Source: GCA-002282575 sp964416645
GTDB taxonomy: Bacteria; Pseudomonadota; Gammaproteobacteria; Thiomicrospirales; Thiomicrospiraceae
Reading direction: 5' to 3'
Length of the DNA stretch: 50,352 bases
Assembly: GCA_964416645.1 (NCBI GenBank)
Contig: CAYQEZ010000009.1
Location: 1 to 50,352, forward strand
Shown: in pieces, positions 33,176 through 40,446 of the stretch
Numbering within the stretch: position 1 is the first letter of the stretch
How the letters are laid out: the number at the start of each line of letters is the position of its first letter
The notes under the pieces: generated by a model
The model's input: only the letters and a program-made list of their open reading frames with translations
What the model was told of the DNA's origin: nothing
The model's database searches: none
Program-made: the position numbers and the translations under genes

Positions 33176-34210
33176 ATGGCAACGTCGTTAAGTTATAAAG
33201 ATGCAGGTGTCGATATTGATGCGGGTGAAGCGCTGGTAGATGCGATTAAACCGATTGCGAAAAGTACACTGCGTCCTGAAGTCGTTGGTGGCTTAGGTGG
33301 CTTTGGCGCTTTATTTTCCTTAGACATGAGCAAATACAAAAATCCAGTACTGGTTTCTGGTACCGACGGTGTTGGCACTAAATTGCGTCTGGCGATTGAT
33401 GCACAAAAGCATGATACAGTGGGTATCGATCTGGTTGCCATGTGCGTGAACGATTTAATAGTTCAGGGTGCTGAACCCTTATTTTTCTTGGACTATTACG
33501 CGACGGGCAAGTTAGAAGTTCCGATTGCGCGTGATGTGATTGCGGGTATTGGTGAAGGCTGTCGCCAAGCGGGTTGTGCTCTAATTGGTGGTGAAACGGC
33601 GGAAATGCCTGGTATGTACCATCACGGTGATTATGACCTAGCAGGGTTTGCTGTTGGCATTGCCGAACGCGATGAACTCATTGACGGCACTAAAATCAAA
33701 CCAGGCGATGTCATCATAGGACTGAGTTCATCGGGTGTTCACTCAAATGGTTATTCTTTAGTACGTAAAATTATCGAGCGCAGTGGTATTAGCCTAACCG
33801 ATGCTTTTGACGGTGCAACCTTTAAAGACGCCCTACTCGCTCCGACAAAAATTTACATCAAACCTTTGTTATCCTTAATGAAATCTGTTGAAGTGAAAGG
33901 CTTGGTTCACATCACGGGTGGTGGACTGATTGAGAACATTCCACGCGTGCTACAAGCCGATGTGGTCGCTGAGATTGATCATACCACTTGGCAACGTCCT
34001 GCCATTTTCGATTGGTTGCAAGCAGAGGGCAATGTCGAATTTAAAGAAATGCACCGCACCTTTAACTGTGGTATTGGCATGATTGCCGTCGTCAGCCCAG
34101 AACAAGCAGCAGCGGCTAAAGCGCATTTAGAAGCGCAAGGTGAAACGGTGTTCACCATTGGTCATATTCGCGCTCGCTCCGGTGATGAAGCTCAAGTCGA
34201 TTTGCGTTAA
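33176..34210 (+). CDS. purM: Phosphoribosylformylglycinamidine cyclo-ligase (AIR synthetase)
   Basis: Fifth step of purine synthesis: ATP-dependent ring closure of FGAM to AIR. The sequence starts MATSLSYKDAGVDIDAGEALV, the classic PurM N-terminus. It continues with GGFGALF, VSGTDGVGTKLR, IGGETAEMPGMY and HITGGGLIENIPR, all family signatures. The ATG at 33176, with AGGA 7 bases upstream, gives 344 aa; a TTG ten codons earlier would add a non-conserved tail. It precedes purN by 9 bases, the normal purM-purN operon. Confidence 0.97.
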   Translation: MATSLSYKDAGVDIDAGEALVDAIKPIAKSTLRPEVVGGLGGFGALFSLDMSKYKNPVLVSGTDGVGTKLRLAIDAQKHDTVGIDLVAMCVNDLIVQGAEPLFFLDYYATGKLEVPIARDVIAGIGEGCRQAGCALIGGETAEMPGMYHHGDYDLAGFAVGIAERDELIDGTKIKPGDVIIGLSSSGVHSNGYSLVRKIIERSGISLTDAFDGATFKDALLAPTKIYIKPLLSLMKSVEVKGLVHITGGGLIENIPRVLQADVVAEIDHTTWQRPAIFDWLQAEGNVEFKEMHRTFNCGIGMIAVVSPEQAAAAKAHLEAQGETVFTIGHIRARSGDEAQVDLR

Positions 34211-34219
34211 GGCGTTTTG

Positions 34220-34858
34220 GTGAATACGGATACTTTTGACATTGCTGTTCTGATTTCAGGATCTGGCTCTAACTTACAAGCCTTAATCGACCAACAGCAG
34301 CATTATGGTTATCGCATTGTCTGCGTTTTATCCAATAAAGCCGACGCTTATGGACTGGTGCGAGCTCAACAGGCACAGATTCCAACACGGGTTGTCGATC
34401 ATAAAACCTATGATAGTCGTGAGGCTTTTGAGCAAGCCATGATTGTGGCTATTGATGAATTTCAACCCAAACTTGTTGTCCTTGCTGGATTTATGCGTAT
34501 CCTAACGCCTCTTTTTATCGGTCATTATGAACAGCGCTTATTAAACATTCATCCTTCGTTGTTGCCTAAATTTAAGGGTACTCATACCCACGAACAAGCC
34601 ATCGCTGCAGGTGAAACCGAGCATGGTGCCAGTGTGCATTGGGTAATACCAGAATTAGATAGCGGTAAGGTCATTGCTCAAGGGAGGGTTCTGATAATGG
34701 CTGATGACACAGCAGAGGTTTTGGCTAAACGCGTACTCACGGTAGAACACCAACTCTATCCCGCTGTCGTCGCTGCGATTGCACAAGGCAAGATTCGTGC
34801 GGACGACAATAGTGACCCGATGACGCTTTCTCAACTCTTACACAAGGTAGTTTCATAA
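34220..34858 (+). CDS. purN: Phosphoribosylglycinamide formyltransferase 1
   Basis: 10-formyl-THF-dependent GAR transformylase of purine synthesis. The phosphate-binding loop ISGSGSNLQAL (about 12-22) is present, as are the catalytic block NIHPSLLPKFKGTHTHEQAI with the conserved Asn and His, and HWVIPELDSG with the conserved Asp. The length is 212 aa. The GTG start at 34220 is preceded by AAGG; an adjacent upstream TTG is less likely. It is cotranscribed with purM and followed directly by dcd without a gap. Confidence 0.96.
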   Translation: MNTDTFDIAVLISGSGSNLQALIDQQQHYGYRIVCVLSNKADAYGLVRAQQAQIPTRVVDHKTYDSREAFEQAMIVAIDEFQPKLVVLAGFMRILTPLFIGHYEQRLLNIHPSLLPKFKGTHTHEQAIAAGETEHGASVHWVIPELDSGKVIAQGRVLIMADDTAEVLAKRVLTVEHQLYPAVVAAIAQGKIRADDNSDPMTLSQLLHKVVS

Positions 34859-35440
34859 ATGCGCTTATCCGATGCAGATATTGAAGCAGCACTTGCCACG
34901 GGTTACATTGGCATCTCACCGCAGCCAGACGCAAGTAAAATCAAAGGTATTAGCGTTGATTTGCGTTTGGGGCATTCATTTCGCGTCTTCACGGATCATA
35001 CCGCTGGTTTCATTGACTTATCGGGAAAAAGTACCGATCTTGCAGGCACTGTTGATCGCATCATGGGTGCCGAAATTCAGCTGAATGAGCATGAAATTTT
35101 CTATTTGCATCCAGGTGAGTTGGCTTTAGCGGCAACGCTTGAAAGTGTTACCATTCCCGATGATTTGGTGGGTTGGTTAGATGGGCGTTCAAGTTTGGCT
35201 CGTTTAGGTTTGATGGTACACGTAACCGCGCACCGAATTGATCCAGGTTGGAGCGGTCAAATTGTGTTGGAAATGCACAACATGGGCAAACTACCCTTAG
35301 GATTGAGACCAGGCATGGATATTTGTGCCATTAATTTTGAAACTATGTCCAGTGCTGCAGCGCGTCCTTATCACAAGCGCACCGATGCGAAATACAAAAA
35401 CCAAACTGGTGCTGTAGCCAGTCGCATTAATCAAGATTAA
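34859..35440 (+). CDS. dcd: dCTP deaminase
   Basis: Deaminates dCTP to dUTP, supplying most dUMP for thymidylate in gammaproteobacteria. Signatures are MRLSDADIEAAL at the N-terminus, KGISVDLRLG, the catalytic region GRSSLARLGLMVHVTAHRIDPGW with the conserved Glu/Arg/Ser neighbourhood, and the C-terminal YKNQTGAVASRI. The length of 193 aa is that of the homotrimeric Dcd. Its ATG follows the purN TAA directly, so it is likely translated from the purMN mRNA. The 199 bases after it hold nothing that I can assign. Confidence 0.96.
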   Translation: MRLSDADIEAALATGYIGISPQPDASKIKGISVDLRLGHSFRVFTDHTAGFIDLSGKSTDLAGTVDRIMGAEIQLNEHEIFYLHPGELALAATLESVTIPDDLVGWLDGRSSLARLGLMVHVTAHRIDPGWSGQIVLEMHNMGKLPLGLRPGMDICAINFETMSSAAARPYHKRTDAKYKNQTGAVASRINQD

Positions 35441-35639
35441 TGCGTTGCTATGGATTTTAGAATGCTATTTCCGATAACCAACTTAACTTTAAACGGCTAA
35501 ACTATTTCGTACATGGTTGAGTTAACCTACCCTTAGTACAGAACAAAAACGCAATGGCACACCCCTAACAAGGGCAATAAAGCTAATTTACTGGGCGTAA
35601 TTTGTGCTTAGAGACTGCATTCAAGCAAGCACCATACAG

Positions 35640-37010
35640 TTAAATACACTCTGCTAACCGCTTGGGTAAGCCAGCAAAACTACCATTGCTCATGCACACC
35701 ACCACGTCACCTTCTTGCACTTTAGTCAACACTTGCGTGACTAAGTCATCATAATCAGGGGCGATAACAACGGGCTGACAGAAACTTTCTGTCGGAATTT
35801 TCCAATCCCAATCGGGATGCTGATACATAAAAACGATATCCGCTTTAGCTAAAGCCGTTGCCAACTGATCCTTAAACGCCCCCATACGCATGGTATTGGA
35901 GCGAGGTTCAAGCACCGCAATCAGTCGTTGATCGGGAAAGCGTTGCGACAAGCCTGCTAAGGTAACCTGAATCGCCGTTGGATGATGCGCAAAATCTTCA
36001 AAAACACGAATCTCATTTCGATGTGCTAACAAAGTTAGGCGGCGAGCAACGCCCTTAAATTGCGATAAGGCCTCGCAAGCCACAGCAACGGGTACGCCAG
36101 CGTGTTGTGCGGCAATAATCGCAGATAGTGCGTTGCGAATATTAAATTCTCCCAGCAACGACCAACGAACTTCTCCAACAATCTGCCCATGATGCAACAC
36201 AGCAAAATGACTGGCATCAGCACTGAGCAGTTTCCAAGACCACTCAATCGATGCATCTGCTCCGTGTTGAGCTACAGAAGACCAACAGCCTTGAGCCAAC
36301 AATGTCTCAATAGCATCGCTTTGGCTGGGCGTAATCACCAGCCCTGATGCTGGCACTAAGCGCATACCATGATGAAACTGCTTTTGAATTTGCGCCAAAT
36401 TGTCATAAATATCGGCGTGATCAAACTCTAAATTATTAATCACCCAAGTTCTGGGACAATAGTGAACCAACTTAGCCCGTTTATCGAAAAACGCGCTATC
36501 ATACTCATCCGACTCAACAACAAAAAAAGGCGAGTCATGACTCCAGCGTGCAGACACGCCAAAGTTACTTGGTACACCACCAATTAAAAAGCCAGGAGAG
36601 AGCTGCGCATCTTCTAAAATCCAAGCCAACATACTACTGGTAGTTGTTTTGCCATGTGTTCCTGAAACAGCTAACACCCATTTGTCTTTCAACACCACCT
36701 CATGCAACCATTGCGGACCGGATACATAAGTTAACTGGGATTCGAGTAAGGCTTCAATGGCTGGCATACCTCGCTTCATCACATTACCCACCAGAACACA
36801 ATCAGGTTGCTGCTGAATAAAGGCACAATCATCCATCGCAACTAGCTCAATACCGAGCGCGGCTAATTGATCGCTCATCGGAGGATACAAAGGATTGTCT
36901 TGCCCCGTCACCTGAAAACCCATTTGACGTGCAATCTGCGCTAATCCACCCATAAAAGTGCCACCAATGCCCAAAATATGGATATGTTTAGGATGTGTTG
37001 CTGCGTGCAT
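35640..37010 (-). CDS. mpl: UDP-N-acetylmuramate:L-Ala-gamma-D-Glu-meso-DAP ligase
   Basis: Peptidoglycan-recycling ligase that attaches the recovered tripeptide to UDP-MurNAc. The N-terminal Rossmann-like segment is HIHILGIGGTFMGGLA, where MurC has a related sequence. The ATP-binding loop SGTHGKTT is at 116-123. The Mur-ligase central and C-terminal domains follow, with FVVESDEYDSAFFDKR, EFDHADIY and DFAHHPTAI. The length of 456 aa and the ESDEYDSAFFDK signature distinguish Mpl from MurC. The BFD-like gene lies 20 bases upstream on the same strand. Confidence 0.94.
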   Translation of the reverse strand: MHAATHPKHIHILGIGGTFMGGLAQIARQMGFQVTGQDNPLYPPMSDQLAALGIELVAMDDCAFIQQQPDCVLVGNVMKRGMPAIEALLESQLTYVSGPQWLHEVVLKDKWVLAVSGTHGKTTTSSMLAWILEDAQLSPGFLIGGVPSNFGVSARWSHDSPFFVVESDEYDSAFFDKRAKLVHYCPRTWVINNLEFDHADIYDNLAQIQKQFHHGMRLVPASGLVITPSQSDAIETLLAQGCWSSVAQHGADASIEWSWKLLSADASHFAVLHHGQIVGEVRWSLLGEFNIRNALSAIIAAQHAGVPVAVACEALSQFKGVARRLTLLAHRNEIRVFEDFAHHPTAIQVTLAGLSQRFPDQRLIAVLEPRSNTMRMGAFKDQLATALAKADIVFMYQHPDWDWKIPTESFCQPVVIAPDYDDLVTQVLTKVQEGDVVVCMSNGSFAGLPKRLAECI

Positions 37011-37030
37011 AGATGAAATTCTCTTTAAAT

Positions 37031-37288
37031 TTATGAAGATGCGTTCGATGAAGAGAGAGTATTACGATCATCATGAATCGCTTTAATTAACGCTTGTATC
37101 TGACGTTTACAACACCCCGTACCATCACTGGCATAGGTTTGCTGTTGAACCTTCTGCAATGTTTGCGCTCCATCCGCAATGACTCTAATGACATCACTTT
37201 TAATCACTTGGTTACAAACACACAAAGGCTGCTCTAAATCACGTTTAAGCAAATCTGGTAAGCGACTTAACGCTTCTTCAAAAGTCAT
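37031..37288 (-). CDS. BFD-like [2Fe-2S] protein with CxC...CC cysteines
   Basis: Small protein of 85 aa with a domain resembling bacterioferritin-associated ferredoxin: PLCVCNQVIKSDVIRVIADGA then ASDGTGCCKRQIQALI. The four cysteines are Cys23, Cys25, Cys59 and Cys60. The first pair (CxC) and the 33-residue spacing are typical of BFD, but the second pair is adjacent where CxxC is expected. I chose the ATG at 37288, with AGGA 7 bases upstream, over a start 34 codons earlier that lacks a ribosome site. It precedes mpl on the same strand and is divergent from rnd. Iron-sulfur binding is inferred. Confidence 0.7.
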   Translation of the reverse strand: MTFEEALSRLPDLLKRDLEQPLCVCNQVIKSDVIRVIADGAQTLQKVQQQTYASDGTGCCKRQIQALIKAIHDDRNTLSSSNASS

Positions 37289-37433
37289 ATCATCGTCCTG
37301 CTTAGTTAGGCGCTCATTGTAACTTCTAGCTAGCAAAAACCAAAGTGAGTGACGCACAGGTGTAAGGGTTAGCTTGCTCAATTCGAACATTGGCTTTATG
37401 CTTATCCATTAGCTATTTGATACCCTGTTAACT

Positions 37434-38546
37434 ATGACTTCATTACCAGCTCGTTTCATTCAAGATTCACAAGACTTGGCTCCCGTTATTGCTGTCTTAA
37501 TGGACGCACAATTTATTGCTTTAGACACAGAATTTGTTCGTCGAAATACCTATAAACCGATTTTATGCTTAGTCCAAGCAATGACAGATAAAGGCGATAT
37601 TTTTTTACTGGATGCCTTATCTCTAGACTTATCTCCTTTCTGGCGGTGTTTACAACAAACAGCTGCTGTTAAAGTCTTTCATGATAGCCGTCAAGATTTA
37701 GAAATTGTCTGGTTAGAATCGGGTCAACTACCCTCACCTATTTTTGACACCCAGCTCGCTGCCTTAATGCTGGGTTTGGGTGAATCTTGTGGCTTTGCCC
37801 GTCTGGTTGAAGCAGAACTCGGGGTGATTTTAACGAAGGATCAAACCGAAACCGACTGGAGTCAACGCCCTTTATCCGATGCTCAACTTCAGTATGCCAT
37901 TGATGACGTGCTCTACTTAGCCAAACTTTATCCCCAATTAATTCAAAAGCTGACAGACAATGGGCGCTTACACTGGATTGACGATGACAATCGGCAGTTA
38001 AGTGAGGTCAGCTTGTATCAAGCCGATATTATCAGTCTACGCAAGAAGGTTAAAGCCCCTCCGTTTTTTAATGCTGAACAAAAATTACGCTTAGATGCCT
38101 TGCTGTTATGGCGTGAAAGTAAAGCAATGGAAGTCAATAAACCCAGACAATGGATACTAGATAACGGTCAACTCTTGTCTTTAGCGGAAAAAATACCCAA
38201 CCAGCTTGAACAACTTAATCGACTAGGTCTAGCACCGCAAACCATTCGCAAACATGGGCAAACGCTCATTGAATTGTTAGCCTATCCGCCTGAAATTGCT
38301 CAAGCGTCTAAGATCCCCAGCGCGGATGGTGAAAAACTGAAAACGTTGCGCCATCATATTGAACAACTGGCTACAGAACTGGGATTGAGACAAAGCGCGG
38401 TATTAGCGAACAAGGATGAGTTGTCGATTTGGTTGACCAGTGGCGTTCGACCACCTCGTTTAACAAAAGGTTGGCGCAATGCACTGTTAAACGAAGCAAA
38501 ATTTGATTCAATCGTTGAACAATTACGACAAGCGACGCAACCTTAA
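37434..38546 (+). CDS. rnd: Ribonuclease D
   Basis: 3'-5' exoribonuclease involved in tRNA 3'-end maturation. The DEDD-type active site is visible: FIALDTEFVRR (Asp31, Glu33), VFHDSRQDLEIV and QYAIDDVLYLAKLY. The C-terminal HRDC domain has RLDALLLWRESKAMEVNKPRQWIL, and a second HRDC-like segment follows. The length of 370 aa matches E. coli RNase D (375). No strong Shine-Dalgarno is seen. The gene is divergent from the BFD-like gene across about 145 bases. Confidence 0.94.
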   Translation: MTSLPARFIQDSQDLAPVIAVLMDAQFIALDTEFVRRNTYKPILCLVQAMTDKGDIFLLDALSLDLSPFWRCLQQTAAVKVFHDSRQDLEIVWLESGQLPSPIFDTQLAALMLGLGESCGFARLVEAELGVILTKDQTETDWSQRPLSDAQLQYAIDDVLYLAKLYPQLIQKLTDNGRLHWIDDDNRQLSEVSLYQADIISLRKKVKAPPFFNAEQKLRLDALLLWRESKAMEVNKPRQWILDNGQLLSLAEKIPNQLEQLNRLGLAPQTIRKHGQTLIELLAYPPEIAQASKIPSADGEKLKTLRHHIEQLATELGLRQSAVLANKDELSIWLTSGVRPPRLTKGWRNALLNEAKFDSIVEQLRQATQP

Positions 38547-38556
38547 TTATCCTTTC

Positions 38557-38565
38557 TGTTATAAT
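38557..38565 (+). promoter_or_regulatory. Extended -10 promoter for fbp
   Basis: TGTTATAAT, a consensus TATAAT with the TGn extension, 41 bases before the fbp start. The -35 region is poor, as is usual for extended -10 promoters. Confidence 0.6.
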
Positions 38566-38606
38566 CACAAAAGTTTTATTTAATATTTGAACAGGAGCTT
38601 CCCGAT

Positions 38607-39572
38607 ATGTTGCTAAGCACATACCTTAAACAAAACGCTGATGCGGATTTAGCTTATCTATTAGACAACGTGATGGTTGCATGTAAAGACATCGCGTTTC
38701 GTTTAAACCAAGGTGCATTAGCTGGCATTTTGGGTGCTGCGGGTACAGAAAACGTTCAAGGTGAAGATCAGAAAGCACTAGACGTTATTTCTAATGACTT
38801 ATTGAAAGACACTTTGTTGTCTTCTGGCGTGGTACGTGGTATTGCCTCTGAAGAAGAAGACTTGCCTGTGGCGGGTTCGGCAGATGGCAAATTCTTAGTT
38901 CTTTTTGACCCATTAGATGGCTCATCTAACATCGACGTGAACCTTTCTGTTGGTACCATCTTCTCAATTCTACCTGCTGCTGAGGGTGCTGACGGTGGCG
39001 CAGAAGCAACTTACTTACAATCAGGTCGCAACCAATTAGCTGCTGGTTATGTACTTTACGGTCCATCAACCTTATTAGTTATGACCTTGGGTAATGGTGT
39101 AGACATCTTCACTTTAGATACCAAAATTGGTGAGTTCGTTCTAACTAAAGAACAAGTTAAAGTACCCGAAACCACTAAAGAATTTGCCATTAACATGTCG
39201 GTTCAACGCTTCTGGGAAGCGCCAATGCAACAGTATATCGCTGATTGTATCGCTGGTGAAACAGGCCCACTAGGTAAGCGTTACAACATGCGTTGGGTTG
39301 CTTCTATGGTTGCCGAAGTTCACCGTATTTTAACGCGTGGCGGTATCTTTATGTATCCTTACGACAACCGTGAACCAGGTAAACCCGGTAAATTACGTTT
39401 GATGTACGAAGGTAACCCCATGAGCTTTTTGTTAGAACAAGCTGGCGCTATGTCTACAACACCTTACGAAAACATCATGGATATTAATCCTGAAAAAATT
39501 CACCAACGTTGTGGCGTCGTGTTGGGTTCTAAAGAAGAAGTTAAGACGGTTCAGAGCTATTACAAAATCTAA
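38607..39572 (+). CDS. fbp: Fructose-1,6-bisphosphatase class I
   Basis: Hydrolyses fructose-1,6-bisphosphate in gluconeogenesis and, where present, the Calvin cycle. The metal-binding motif DPLDGSSNID is at residues 101-110. EGNPMSFLLEQAGA and the YPYDNREPGKPGKLRLMY region are the conserved substrate-binding segments. The length of 321 aa is normal. AGGAG lies 10 bases upstream of the ATG, the promoter is strong, and codon choice is biased toward preferred codons, all suggesting high expression. It is followed by two hairpin terminators, and then ppa and ppc. An autotrophic role is possible but not shown here. Confidence 0.97.
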   Translation: MLLSTYLKQNADADLAYLLDNVMVACKDIAFRLNQGALAGILGAAGTENVQGEDQKALDVISNDLLKDTLLSSGVVRGIASEEEDLPVAGSADGKFLVLFDPLDGSSNIDVNLSVGTIFSILPAAEGADGGAEATYLQSGRNQLAAGYVLYGPSTLLVMTLGNGVDIFTLDTKIGEFVLTKEQVKVPETTKEFAINMSVQRFWEAPMQQYIADCIAGETGPLGKRYNMRWVASMVAEVHRILTRGGIFMYPYDNREPGKPGKLRLMYEGNPMSFLLEQAGAMSTTPYENIMDINPEKIHQRCGVVLGSKEEVKTVQSYYKI

Positions 39573-39574
39573 TT

Positions 39575-39638
39575 AAAACCGCATATGCATCCCTTTTGCC
39601 TTGCGTGCCTAGCAATTAGGGATGCTCATGGCGGTTTT
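39575..39638 (+). terminator. Long hairpin after fbp
   Basis: AAAACCGC (39575-39582) pairs with GCGGTTTT (39631-39638); inside, ATGCATCCC-like and GGGATGCTCAT segments extend the stem. The T-run is part of the stem end. It lies 3 bases after the fbp stop. Confidence 0.6.
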
Positions 39639-39655
39639 AATAACAAAACATATTT

Positions 39656-39682
39656 AAGCCCCCGCATAGCGGGGCTTTTTTG
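39656..39682 (+). terminator. Rho-independent terminator between fbp and ppa
   Basis: AAGCCCC(C)GC-ATA-GCGGGGCTT with one bulged C, followed by a T-run. A standard strong terminator, second in tandem after the hairpin at 39575. Confidence 0.9.
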
Positions 39683-39711
39683 ACAAATCATTATTTAAAG
39701 GAATGCTCATT

Positions 39712-40245
39712 ATGGGTTTAGCTGATATTTCCGCTGGAAAAGTACCTGATGAAATGAACGTGATTATCGAGATCCCAGCCAACTCTACCCCAATCAAATA
39801 CGAAGTAGACAAAGATACCAGCACGGTATGGGTGGATCGTTTTATGGCTACGGCAATGTTTTATCCAGCTAACTACGGTTTTGTCAATCAAACCCTAGGC
39901 TTAGATGGTGACCCTGTCGATGTACTGGTGATAACGCCTTACCCACTACAACCAGGTGTTGCCATTCGTTGTCGTCCAGTAGCTGTATTGAAAATGACCG
40001 ACGATGGCGGTCAAGACGCGAAAATCATTGCTGTACCTGTTGATAAACTAACGCCAATTTACAAAGATGTAAAAGATTTGGCTGATGTTCCTGCTTTACT
40101 TAAAGGACAAATTCAACATTTCTTTGAGCGCTACAAGGATCTAGAGCCAGGCAAATGGGCTAAAATTGATGGTTGGGAAGGCGTTGAATCAGCGAAGCAA
40201 GAACTGTTAGATGGTGTTGCCCGCTACCAAGCGAGTCAAGCTTAA
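39712..40245 (+). CDS. ppa: Inorganic pyrophosphatase (family I)
   Basis: Soluble magnesium-dependent pyrophosphatase that drives biosynthetic reactions. The family I signature DGDPVDVL is at residues 65-72, preceded by MFYPANYGFV. The conserved IEIPANSTPIKYEVDK lies near the N-terminus and FFERYKDLEPGKW near the C-terminus. I chose the ATG at 39712 (177 aa), with AAGGA 10 bases upstream. An ATG three codons earlier stands too close to the ribosome site. A perfect hairpin terminator follows. Confidence 0.97.
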   Translation: MGLADISAGKVPDEMNVIIEIPANSTPIKYEVDKDTSTVWVDRFMATAMFYPANYGFVNQTLGLDGDPVDVLVITPYPLQPGVAIRCRPVAVLKMTDDGGQDAKIIAVPVDKLTPIYKDVKDLADVPALLKGQIQHFFERYKDLEPGKWAKIDGWEGVESAKQELLDGVARYQASQA

Positions 40246-40266
40246 TTCATTGACTTCAACCCAAGG

Positions 40267-40295
40267 ATACCCTGCTATACGCAGGGTATTTTTTT
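40267..40295 (+). terminator. Rho-independent terminator of ppa
   Basis: ATACCCTGC (40267-40275), loop TATAC, GCAGGGTAT (40281-40289), then six T. The T-run overlaps the -35 element of the ppc promoter. Confidence 0.93.
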
Positions 40296-40322
40296 GTCAT
40301 AAACTTGACCATGGGTTATAAT
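40294..40322 (+). promoter_or_regulatory. Sigma-70 promoter for ppc
   Basis: TTGTCA (40294-40299), exactly 17 bases, TATAAT (40317-40322). Near-consensus. It starts inside the T-run of the ppa terminator and leaves a leader of about 115 bases before the ppc start. Confidence 0.75.
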
Positions 40323-40446
40323 TCTCTAGTTTGCCTTTGGCAACCCCAAAAGGTTATGCGCTTCATGGCTAAAAAGTCATCGGAGAAAGCCGATTTTTAT
40401 AGGCTATGTGAAAAGGTTTTGCTTCCGTACAACAGGAACAGGTAGA

